A stretch of DNA of 64,000 nucleotides, taken from NCBI GenBank assembly GCA_964645775.1, contig CAZYBU010000013.1:10690-74689 (forward strand). Direction: 5' to 3'. A program made the position numbers and the translations under genes. This document shows, piece by piece, positions 34,958-42,363 of this stretch. Each line of letters begins with the position of its first letter. The stretch's first letter is position 1. This stretch comes from CAZYBU01 sp964645775 (GTDB lineage: Bacteria > Spirochaetota > UBA4802 > UBA5550). A model generated the notes under the pieces. It had not been told where the DNA came from. It did no database searches and saw only the letters and a program-made list of their open reading frames with translations.

Positions 34958-35358
34958 TTCGTGTCTTTGTGGATGAGTATCTCTTCCAGCTCGTCCGCTT
35001 TGGCCGCGATGTAGATGAGAGATTTCATGAATCTCTGGGGGTCGCAGTCCTGTAGCAGGATGGAGTTGCGGAAAACAAGGGTGTCGTTCATCAGGGCCAG
35101 GGCCCCGTAGTCCAGGGTGGAGTTCATCTGCAGGGCGTACTTGAAGAGCTCCGGGGAGTCCTTCTTCAGACCGGCCACCACGGACCAGTAGTTAATGATC
35201 CTGTCGCCGGACTCATCCCTGGTGAGGGTAATAAGCATCTCCTGGGAACGATCATTCTCGAACTCAAGGGTAGTGGTATAGCCGCCGGAAGAGTCCTTGT
35301 GAAACTGGATTTTGAATTCCGAAGCTACGGCTGATATGAATCCATCGAATACTTCCAT
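34954..35358 (-). CDS. Small YbjN/CesT-like protein
   Basis: The 134 residues begin with a helix, then strands (KIQFHKDSSGGYTTTLEFENDRSQEMLITLTR) and a C-terminal helix pair (DPQRFMKSLIYIAAKADELEEIL). This is the order seen in the YbjN/type III secretion chaperone-like fold. There is no signal or membrane segment, so it is cytoplasmic. No function can be stated. It stands alone, converging with the thioesterase gene. Confidence 0.6.
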   Translation of the reverse strand: MEVFDGFISAVASEFKIQFHKDSSGGYTTTLEFENDRSQEMLITLTRDESGDRIINYWSVVAGLKKDSPELFKYALQMNSTLDYGALALMNDTLVFRNSILLQDCDPQRFMKSLIYIAAKADELEEILIHKDTN

Positions 35359-35484
35359 GATAATAGCCTTATACCAGCGTTATATCTTTACGTCAATCAC
35401 AATAGAATGTGGTGAATTAGATCAAAAAATGAAAAATTCTTGATCTTCCAGGGGCATAGGGCGATAGAATGACAACGGGGTGAC

Positions 35485-36414
35485 ATGCAACCAAAACGAA
35501 AAATTTTAGAGATGAAGGTCAGGCGGGAGATCCTGAATAATTCCCGGGAGATCATTCATTACCTGGCCTCGGAACTGGGTGAACGCACCCTGAGGAAATA
35601 CGACGCCCTACAGTCGGCCCGCTCCTTTATCCTGGACTATGCCCGAAAAAGCGGCCTTACTCCTGTTGAACAGACCTACGAGATGGAGGGTAAAGAGGTA
35701 TCCAACATTGTCGTGGACATACCGGGGTACGAAAGGCCGGACGAGGTTATCATTCTGAGCGGCCATTACGATACCGTGGAGGGAACGCCGGGCGCCGATG
35801 ATAACGCCACCTCCGTGGCCGCGGTCCTTGAGATTCAGAGACTCCTGGCTCACTACCGTTTTAAGAAGACCCTCCGGTTCGTCAATTTTACACTGGAAGA
35901 ACCCCCCTTTTTCGGATCCGAGAACATGGGAAGCATGCGTTACGCGAAGGAATGCAGGGAAAGAGGCGAAAAAATCGACCTTATGGCGGCGATCGATATG
36001 ATCGGTTTCGCGTGCAAACGATGCCAGCAGAGATTCCCCAACATGGTGGACAAGAGCAAGTATCCCTCAAAGGGAGACTATCTTGCCGTGGTCTCCTTTC
36101 CATCCTGCTCGCCCCATGTTTTTCTCTGGAAACGTCTCTACAACAGTTACGCTAAGAAGAAAATTTTCGACCTTATAGGGCCGGCTTCAATACCCGGCAT
36201 TGAACTTTCCGATCATTCGTCCTTTATCAAGTATAAGTATCCGGCCCTGCTGTTGACCGACACAGCCTTTTACCGGAACCGAAATTACCACCAGGCCGGG
36301 GATACCTATGAGACTATCAATTTCAGCTTTCTCACGGATAATATCTACAACATCATGCTGACCCTCATGGACCTGGGAAACATGTGCGAGCTTTTTGAAG
36401 ATGGAGGGGAATGA
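35485..36414 (+). CDS. M28-family zinc peptidase
   Basis: An aminopeptidase-type hydrolase of 309 residues with two zinc ions. Ligands can be read in order: His in LSGHYDTV, Asp in GADDNATS, the catalytic Glu pair in TLEEPPFFGS, Asp in AAIDMIGF, and His in LSDHSSFI. No signal peptide is present, so it is probably cytoplasmic and acts on peptides or aminoacyl conjugates such as cyclised or blocked N-termini. A short basic start (MQPKRKILEMKVRREIL) precedes the domain. A Cys-rich small protein gene overlaps its end. Confidence 0.88.
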   Translation: MQPKRKILEMKVRREILNNSREIIHYLASELGERTLRKYDALQSARSFILDYARKSGLTPVEQTYEMEGKEVSNIVVDIPGYERPDEVIILSGHYDTVEGTPGADDNATSVAAVLEIQRLLAHYRFKKTLRFVNFTLEEPPFFGSENMGSMRYAKECRERGEKIDLMAAIDMIGFACKRCQQRFPNMVDKSKYPSKGDYLAVVSFPSCSPHVFLWKRLYNSYAKKKIFDLIGPASIPGIELSDHSSFIKYKYPALLLTDTAFYRNRNYHQAGDTYETINFSFLTDNIYNIMLTLMDLGNMCELFEDGGE

Positions 36415-36416
36415 TC

Positions 36417-36620
36417 ATGGAATGCAAGCAGGAAAGAAATCTGGAAATATGCAACTGTACCTATGAGCCCTGTTCACGAAAAGGCATCTGCTGTGACTGC
36501 ATCATATATCACAAAAGGATGCGGGAGCTTCCCGCCTGTCTTTTCCCGGCGGACGCGGAGAGGACCTATGACCGATCTTATGAACATTTCGTCCGCCTTG
36601 TCCAGGCCGGGAAGGTGTAG
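36417..36620 (+). CDS. Small Cys-rich protein (DUF6485-like)
   Basis: The 67 residues contain a dense Cys pattern (ICNCTYEPCSRKGICCDCIIYH, then PACLFP) known from a family of small uncharacterised proteins that probably bind a metal. The ATG at 36417 lies seven bases after GGAGGGG; an ATG six bases earlier overlaps the M28 stop. It is coupled to the peptidase gene. The function is unknown. Confidence 0.75.
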   Translation: MECKQERNLEICNCTYEPCSRKGICCDCIIYHKRMRELPACLFPADAERTYDRSYEHFVRLVQAGKV

Positions 36621-36643
36621 GTACCGATAACTATCGGTGACCT

Positions 36644-36850
36644 TTACGATAATGATACAAAGCTTCCCTTCCAGGCGCAGCCTCCGGTTTCCCATGTGAG
36701 TTCACGTTGGGGAAGAAGGGCTGAAAGTTCTCTCCGGGCGGTCTTTTCGAAGCCTGGTGTGACAACCGCGAAGAATTCCCGGTCAGGATCGATAACATGC
36801 CGGCGGATTCGTTTATGCAGGGAAGGGACCGCGTTGGGGAGATCGCTCAC
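36644..36850 (-). pseudogene. N-terminal fragment of a THUMP-type RNA methyltransferase
   Basis: A GTG at 36850, three bases after the rRNA methyltransferase stop, opens a 68-codon frame. EFFAVVTPGFEKTARRELSALLPQRE is like the start of THUMP-domain methyltransferases such as RlmL. The frame ends early and no methylase domain follows, since the M28 operon ends just beyond. It may be a gene truncated by deletion, or a short stand-alone THUMP-like protein. Confidence 0.4.
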
Positions 36851-36853
36851 GGT

Positions 36854-37993
36854 CTATACCCGTTCCAGAAGGGCGAGGGTCTCCACGTGGGGGGTCTGGG
36901 GAAACATGTCCCAGGCCTCGATCCACCGGAGCCTGTAATTCACAAGTTCAGGCAGTTCCCGGGCAAAGGCGGCCGGGTTGCATGACATGTAGAGGATTTT
37001 TTCCGCTCCCAGTTCGTTAACCAGGGGAAGCTCCTTCGGATGGAGCCCGGCCCGGGGAGGGTCCAGTACCAGTGTGTCGCAGCTGTCCCTCTTCTCCCGG
37101 AGAAAAAGCCGCGTGTCGGAACAGTGGGATTCCACGTTCTTGATGCCATTAATCTCAAAATTTGTCCGGGCCGAGTCTACGGCTTCCTCCACCACTTCCA
37201 CTCCGGTGACACGCTCCGCTTTTTCCGAGATAAAAAGGGAGATGCTCCCCACGCCGGAGAAGAGGTCAAGGACCCGGCCCCGGGCATGGTCCCGGATGAC
37301 CCGGTATATCTGCCGGGCCACGGACGAATTGGACTGGAAGAAGGAGTTGGGCGTAATCCTGTACTTGATGCCGTCGAACTCCTCCTGGATATATCCCTGT
37401 TTTACGGTCTCCATCTCCCGGCCGAAGCTGGTGTCGGCCAGGCCGTCGTTAAAAAGTAGGGAGAGGGAATCGACTTTATCTTTCAGGTAATCGATCAGAT
37501 TATGGAGCCGGTTCTCCTCCTCCGCTACCACGAAACTTGCCATGATCTGGCCCGTGAAACGGGCCTGTCGGAAGACAACATATCGCAGGTATCCCTGGTG
37601 GCGCAGGTAATTGTATCCTTCCACCTCCCTGACAGCTTCCCGTATCTCTTCGAAAAGGGAACGGCTCTCCGGCTGCATGAGAGGACAGGTGGAAAGGTCC
37701 GCCACGAATTTATAGCTGCCCGCCTCCCGGAGACCGAATTTGCCGAAAGCGGTAACGAAGTCCATCCGGTTGCGATATCCGAAAGGTTCGGAAGGATGGA
37801 CCTTTTCCACGGAGAATAGTTCCGGCTCCAGAGAATTCAGGTAGTCCCTCTTCATGAGAAGCTGGCCCTGGTATGGGACGTCCTGGAACATGCATCCCCC
37901 GCAGGTGCCGAAGTGGGGACACGTCGGCTTCATGTCCGGGTCCCGGTAGGGGGCCGCCAGGTCCTGGAAGAACTGTTTCTTTTTCTTTTTCAT
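36854..37993 (-). CDS. 23S rRNA (uracil-5-)-methyltransferase, RlmD/RlmC type
   Basis: It makes 5-methyluridine in 23S rRNA (or possibly tRNA) with S-adenosylmethionine. The 379 residues show the iron-sulfur motif HFGTCGGCMFQDVPY (with a further Cys upstream) and NSFFQSNSSVARQIY. The SAM site is VLDLFSGVGSISLFIS, and LVLDPPRAGLHP and the catalytic-region MSCNPAAFARELPEL follow. It lacks the N-terminal TRAM domain of the longer RumA proteins, as in RlmC or the low-GC enzymes. The position methylated cannot be told. Confidence 0.9.
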   Translation of the reverse strand: MKKKKKQFFQDLAAPYRDPDMKPTCPHFGTCGGCMFQDVPYQGQLLMKRDYLNSLEPELFSVEKVHPSEPFGYRNRMDFVTAFGKFGLREAGSYKFVADLSTCPLMQPESRSLFEEIREAVREVEGYNYLRHQGYLRYVVFRQARFTGQIMASFVVAEEENRLHNLIDYLKDKVDSLSLLFNDGLADTSFGREMETVKQGYIQEEFDGIKYRITPNSFFQSNSSVARQIYRVIRDHARGRVLDLFSGVGSISLFISEKAERVTGVEVVEEAVDSARTNFEINGIKNVESHCSDTRLFLREKRDSCDTLVLDPPRAGLHPKELPLVNELGAEKILYMSCNPAAFARELPELVNYRLRWIEAWDMFPQTPHVETLALLERV

Positions 37994-38045
37994 GGGGACC
38001 GGATACAGGCCACCGTTTCATCTGGCCAGTACATTTTACCGGTCA

Positions 38046-38675
38046 TCAGATCAGTTTAAGGAGCGGCACGAAAAGAATATGAAGCAGGATGGCGATACCT
38101 GCAAGGGAAAGGGTCAGTCGTTTCTTAAAGGCCAGGGAAAGATTATCATGGGCCCAGGCCACGGCGAACCAGGGAAGACAATATCCCAGGGCCAGGAGAA
38201 AAAGGTTGGGGAACTTCCAGAACCAGTATTCCCATACCAGGATGCCGGCCCGGTTAAGGAGGACCTCAACGAAAAGGCCTGTCAGGCCCATGGCAACCGG
38301 TATAAAAATGCGATTCGGGATACCGAGGATCGTAATATCTTTTTCATCGGGAAGGGCCTTTACAACCATGATACCGATGACCGCGAAGAAGAAGGCGATC
38401 TCGATGGAGTATCCCACATAGATAAGATAAGCAGTGTCACCATTGACGGTCCACAGCGCGGATCGGCCCGTGACAGGGAGAAGGAGGGCGTTACCGATCT
38501 CCCAGGTCAGCTCCAGGAAAAAGAGGGATATGCCGAGATAGAGAGCGCTCCAGTTCTTCCGCTCGATCTCGGTGATGTAGACATAGGCCACGAATACCAG
38601 GAAGGGTACCACGTACCATTTCAACATAGAGGGGTCCCGGAGCATTTCAAGGGCCCGGAGAGTCGCATCGGTCAT
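38046..38675 (-). CDS. Hypothetical multi-pass membrane protein
   Basis: The 209 residues form six or seven hydrophobic helices (for example WYVVPFLVFVAYVYI, IEIAFFFAVIGIMVV, IFIPVAMGLTGLFVEVLL). Charged loops are short, and a conserved-looking LELTWEIGNALLLPVTG follows the second helix. No family is recognised. It lies 52 bases upstream of the rRNA methyltransferase gene, with a GGGAG site before the ATG. Confidence 0.65.
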   Translation of the reverse strand: MTDATLRALEMLRDPSMLKWYVVPFLVFVAYVYITEIERKNWSALYLGISLFFLELTWEIGNALLLPVTGRSALWTVNGDTAYLIYVGYSIEIAFFFAVIGIMVVKALPDEKDITILGIPNRIFIPVAMGLTGLFVEVLLNRAGILVWEYWFWKFPNLFLLALGYCLPWFAVAWAHDNLSLAFKKRLTLSLAGIAILLHILFVPLLKLI

Positions 38676-38740
38676 CTTTCTGCTCCCTGACAGGCTATGG
38701 ATGAACTGTAAACTAAATCTGTCAGAGAGTCAAACCGAAA

Positions 38741-40387
38741 TCAGTAGAGAGCCGGCCTTCCGGGCCGGGCCGGGAACCAGGCCAGGGAACGGCCTTCCAT
38801 GTATTTATCCCGGAAACCTTCGGTTTCAGGCATGAACCATATCCCGCTTTGAAGGCTTTCTTTCACTGTTTTCGGTGATAAAATTTTACCCGCTTCCTTC
38901 CGGGCCCGGCGTGTGGTCTCTGAGGTTAAAGGTGCGGGATACCGGTTGGAACCCCTTCGGGAACACCAGTCCCACCTGAGGCAGTCCAGGAGGAATTCCC
39001 TTTCCAGAAGATTCAGAATGGCATTCGTCTTCATGAAAAAGGAGGCGGTATCCTCCCACCCCCGTTCAGGCGTGCCGATGGAAAGAGACACCTCCTGGAG
39101 TTTCTGGAAAAGGTTGAAAGGAGAATCGACCCCGCGCAGAAGTTCATCCAGGGTAAGCGGGAAACCGCCGCTGTTGTAGAGAATATCTACCAGCCGGGCT
39201 ATCTCTTCTAATAGATCGATATCATTCTCACGAAGAAGGGGGGTGGACCGGACCCTGTAGGGAGGTTCCCGGTTAAAGGTAATCCCTTTTCCGGGACCTT
39301 CTTCCTGTTCCGACTGTTCCCGGAGGGGCGTGCCGGGAAGGAGCTTCAGGATTCCCACCTGGAAATGGTCCGCGCCCAGGGAGAAGATATTGTTAAAGGA
39401 ATCGCGTACCCGCTCCGGGCCTTCTCCGGGAAGGCCCACGAGCTGGTCCACGTGGAGGTGGATGGTGGTTGCGTCAAGAAGGCGCCGGCATGCCTCTCGT
39501 GCCTTCTGCCACTCTCCCTTCCTGTTCACGGAAAGCAGGGCCTCAGGGGTCGTGGACTGGATGCCGACCTCGAACTGGAAGAGACCGGCCGGCGCCTGTT
39601 CCAGGAGGGTAAAGTCATCCTCCTCCAGGGTCCCGGGCATGATCTCGAAGTGGAAAGTGGTCGCCGACCCGCCCCACTTTTCTATGATATGTCTCCAGAT
39701 GGTCCGGTAATGTTCGGGGCGGGTATTGAAGGTCCGGTCAATAAATTTAACGAGTTCAGGATTTGCGGCCAGGATCCGGTCGATCTCCTCCAGGACACGG
39801 CCGGTCTCCCGGAACTGGAGGGGAATGTCCTCCCGGGAAGAGAGGCAGTACGTACAGTTCCGGGGACAGCCCCGGCTCGACTCGTAGTAGATGTACCGGT
39901 TTGCCAGGTTCGCCAGGTCCTCTTCATCATAGGGAAAAGGTATCTCGTCGAGATGAAGAGGGGAAACTTTCATCATACCCTTCGGAGTCACTCCCTCCAG
40001 GAGAAGGGAACGGAAGGCCGCCTCGCCGGGACCGCGGATCACTGCCCGGACAGACCGGTGGGCCAGCCACTTCTCCAGGGTGTAGGATACCTCCGGCCCT
40101 CCCAGGATAATGACAGGCCTTTGCTTCCATCCGTCCATGATCTGGAGAAGCCTTTCCATGACAGATGAGTTCCAGATATAGACCGAGAGTCCCAGGACGG
40201 CGGGGGCCATCCTGCCGATCTCCTCGGCCATATCCATGGGTGAAACCGTAAGGGTCCACTCACGGATGGAAACATTCACGGAGAGGTCACGGAGGGACGC
40301 CTTCAGGTAATAAAGCGCCAGAGAGGAGTGGGTATACCGGGCGTTGCAGGTGGCCAGGAGGATGTCCCCTTCCGGGAGGGTCTCCAC
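38741..40387 (-). CDS. B12-binding domain radical SAM protein (DUF4080 type)
   Basis: The 548 residues start with a cobalamin-binding-like domain (LLATCNARYTHSSLALYYL, VLGLSVYIWN, IILGGPEVSY). A radical SAM domain follows with YYESSRGCPRNCTYCLSS, HFEIMPGTLEEDD and HLHVDQLVGLPGEGP. The C-terminal part is the DUF4080-like extension. Proteins with this design may methylate or modify a small molecule or RNA, and no target is known for this group. The GTG start at 40387 follows GAGGC and lies seven bases after the stop of the membrane protein gene, so the two are coupled. Confidence 0.87.
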   Translation of the reverse strand: METLPEGDILLATCNARYTHSSLALYYLKASLRDLSVNVSIREWTLTVSPMDMAEEIGRMAPAVLGLSVYIWNSSVMERLLQIMDGWKQRPVIILGGPEVSYTLEKWLAHRSVRAVIRGPGEAAFRSLLLEGVTPKGMMKVSPLHLDEIPFPYDEEDLANLANRYIYYESSRGCPRNCTYCLSSREDIPLQFRETGRVLEEIDRILAANPELVKFIDRTFNTRPEHYRTIWRHIIEKWGGSATTFHFEIMPGTLEEDDFTLLEQAPAGLFQFEVGIQSTTPEALLSVNRKGEWQKAREACRRLLDATTIHLHVDQLVGLPGEGPERVRDSFNNIFSLGADHFQVGILKLLPGTPLREQSEQEEGPGKGITFNREPPYRVRSTPLLRENDIDLLEEIARLVDILYNSGGFPLTLDELLRGVDSPFNLFQKLQEVSLSIGTPERGWEDTASFFMKTNAILNLLEREFLLDCLRWDWCSRRGSNRYPAPLTSETTRRARKEAGKILSPKTVKESLQSGIWFMPETEGFRDKYMEGRSLAWFPARPGRPALY

Positions 40388-40393
40388 GAAGCC

Positions 40394-41017
40394 TCAGCGG
40401 ATAAAGACCAGGATAAAGGCCAGGTAGACGATCATGGCCACAAGGCCGGTAAGGATGCTGGCCGGCCAGGAGATTTTCTCCGAGCGGCGGATCCCCAGGG
40501 TGGCAAGGGCGAGGGGCCAGAGTCCGCCGATAACCTGCCTGGGAATATCGAAGGCCGGGTGGAAGACCGGCTCGCCCCGGGCGATCAGCTTTTGACTCTC
40601 CGGGAAAAAAGCGAAGAGAAGAGTCTCCGGCAGCCACATGGTCAGCAGGGTGGGAATAAGTACCGCCACGGCAAGGACCGCGAAGTGTACTTCAAAGGAA
40701 CCCTTACCTCCGAAGGCGGCAGCCACCAGTCGGGCCGTCCCCGCGTAAAGAATAACAGCCAGGATAAAGACAGGCATGGCGAAGAAAATTTCCCAGAAGT
40801 AGTATTCCTCGGCCGGTATGTTAAGAGCCGGGGGGAGCGCGGCGCCGAAACCGTTCATGTATCCGATCCAGACCGTGAAGGTGTAGAGAAGACCGATCAT
40901 GAGAAGGGCTATCATACCGTAGGCCAGACGGTCATCGTCGTCCCTCAACTGACGTATTCGCCTATTCGGCCTGTACACGGGAATGACAAGGTATTTAAGA
41001 AGGCGGGATGTTTTCAT
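40394..41017 (-). CDS. Yip1-like membrane protein
   Basis: The 207 residues have a basic start, then five hydrophobic helices, a Pro-rich loop (LPPALNIPAEEYYFWEIFF) and a small Gly-rich turn (AAFGGKGSFEVHF) typical of Yip1 domain proteins. The ATG at 41017 follows GAGGAT; the frame extends to a TTG at 41032 without a ribosome site. It heads a two-gene unit with the radical SAM gene. The function is unknown. Confidence 0.7.
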   Translation of the reverse strand: MKTSRLLKYLVIPVYRPNRRIRQLRDDDDRLAYGMIALLMIGLLYTFTVWIGYMNGFGAALPPALNIPAEEYYFWEIFFAMPVFILAVILYAGTARLVAAAFGGKGSFEVHFAVLAVAVLIPTLLTMWLPETLLFAFFPESQKLIARGEPVFHPAFDIPRQVIGGLWPLALATLGIRRSEKISWPASILTGLVAMIVYLAFILVFIR

Positions 41018-41106
41018 GGCGCGTATCCTCAATAATGGATTTTATCATGTTCAGGGTTTATTCTTATGCGGAATCAGGGCAAGTATGAAATGTGGCAATG
41101 TCTTCC

Positions 41107-41736
41107 TCAGATCTTCCGGGAGAGGGAGAGGCCGTCCCGCAAAGGAATCCAGGAGGTTTCGAAGCGCTTGTCCGCGTAAAGGGCCTCGTTGAATAGCTGA
41201 ACGGAACGGGCCGTCTTGTCCTTCGTGCCCGGGTCCGCCACGATCCCGTACCAGAGGGTGTTGTCTGTTATAAGCACTCCGCCGGGCCGGAGTCTGTCCC
41301 AGGCAACGTCGATAGAGTTGACATAATCTTCTTTGTCGATGTCGTTAAATACGATGTCAAAGGTCTCGTCCAGGGAACGGGATGTCTCCAGGGCGTCTCC
41401 CAGGTAGAAGCGGAGCTCGCAGGCGATCTCCATATCCCGGAAGGCCTTCTCCGCGTCAGTTCTGTTGCCGGGGAACATATCGGTGCAGACAATTGTCCCG
41501 TCAGCAGGAAGGGCCAGGGCGAAGAAGAGGGCGGAGTATCCGAAACCGGAACCGAGTTCCAGGATCTTTTTCGCGTTCATGGAACGGGCCAGCAGGTAGA
41601 GAAAGTGTCCCGCGTCGGGACCGATGATGGGAAAATCTTCTTTCTCTGCCCGCTCTTCCATGGCAAGGATGACCGGGTGCCGTTCGGGACGGAGGGAGAA
41701 CAGGTATTCTTCCACGTGGGGGTCGGTTATGGGCAA
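41107..41736 (-). CDS. SAM-dependent O-methyltransferase (family 3)
   Basis: A class I methyltransferase of 209 residues like catechol or caffeoyl-CoA O-methyltransferases. IIGPDAGHFLYLLARSMNAKKILELGSGFGYSALFF holds the SAM site, VFNDIDKEDYVNSID the metal-binding Asp residues, and GGVLITDNTLWYG the third motif. The TTG start at 41736 is supported by AAGGAGG eight bases before. It is next to a PaaI-type thioesterase gene, transcribed in the same direction with 11 bases between. The substrate is unknown. Confidence 0.88.
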   Translation of the reverse strand: MPITDPHVEEYLFSLRPERHPVILAMEERAEKEDFPIIGPDAGHFLYLLARSMNAKKILELGSGFGYSALFFALALPADGTIVCTDMFPGNRTDAEKAFRDMEIACELRFYLGDALETSRSLDETFDIVFNDIDKEDYVNSIDVAWDRLRPGGVLITDNTLWYGIVADPGTKDKTARSVQLFNEALYADKRFETSWIPLRDGLSLSRKI

Positions 41737-41747
41737 GGGTCGCCTCC

Positions 41748-42137
41748 TTATTTCAGGAATACATTCGTGGCCGTGGCCCGGAGAAGAAGGGTGCCATCCG
41801 ATTCCTTTTCCAGGGAACCTTCCAGGTAGATCTGATTCGTGCCCTGGCGCACTACCTCGGCCCGGCCGATGATGGTCTCTCCCGCCCTGGCCGGTTTAAG
41901 ATAATTGACGCTCATCTGAATGGTGGCGCTGGCTCTGTCGGGCGCCAGGGTCACCACGGTTGGGCCCAGGACGTTGTCCATCATGCCGGCCAGTATGCCA
42001 CCCTGGATGGAACCGTAGGGGTTCTCCATCTCCTCCGTGGGAGTGAACCGGCACTTGGCCTTCCCCTCTCCCGCGCTTATGAGTTCACCGTTGAGAAAAT
42101 CGAAACAGGGGGGAGGGAGTTTTATCTCTTTGCTCAT
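41748..42137 (-). CDS. PaaI-type thioesterase (hot-dog fold)
   Basis: The 129 residues form one hot-dog domain with NPYGSIQGGILAGMMDNVLGPTVVT, the substrate-binding and catalytic segment of PaaI/YdiI-like enzymes, and ATIQMSVNYLKPARAGETI. It likely hydrolyses a CoA thioester in the cytoplasm. It is co-transcribed with the O-methyltransferase gene. A GGAAAAGAG stretch precedes the ATG. Confidence 0.88.
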   Translation of the reverse strand: MSKEIKLPPPCFDFLNGELISAGEGKAKCRFTPTEEMENPYGSIQGGILAGMMDNVLGPTVVTLAPDRASATIQMSVNYLKPARAGETIIGRAEVVRQGTNQIYLEGSLEKESDGTLLLRATATNVFLK

Positions 42138-42268
42138 CTCTTTTCCGGGCTGGAAGATGATCCTATTTTAGGTGAGAGCGGGTCAAGGTCAAGCTCCTTT
42201 CTATAAAGAAGGGGAGAGATTGTAATAATTACATATTTTTACAGAGTGCATGCTATAGATTTTTTTGT

Positions 42269-42277
42269 TGATATAAT
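42269..42277 (+). promoter_or_regulatory. Extended -10 promoter of the hybrid kinase gene
   Basis: TGATATAAT is a perfect TATAAT with the TGn extension. No -35 box is visible at the usual distance, which is normal for extended -10 promoters. It lies about 85 bases before the ATG at 42364. Confidence 0.45.
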
Positions 42278-42363
42278 CACATTTTTGGATAAGTATGATT
42301 GCCGGTAGCCTGCTACAGAGAAAAGGTAGTGGAACGGCAACCGTCAGGCGTGAAGGGAGAGGT

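Noticed and set aside
36623..36638. Hairpin ACCGAT/ATCGGT as a terminator of the M28 operon
   Set aside because: Six-bp stem with only three T's after it; may end transcription weakly but cannot be called.
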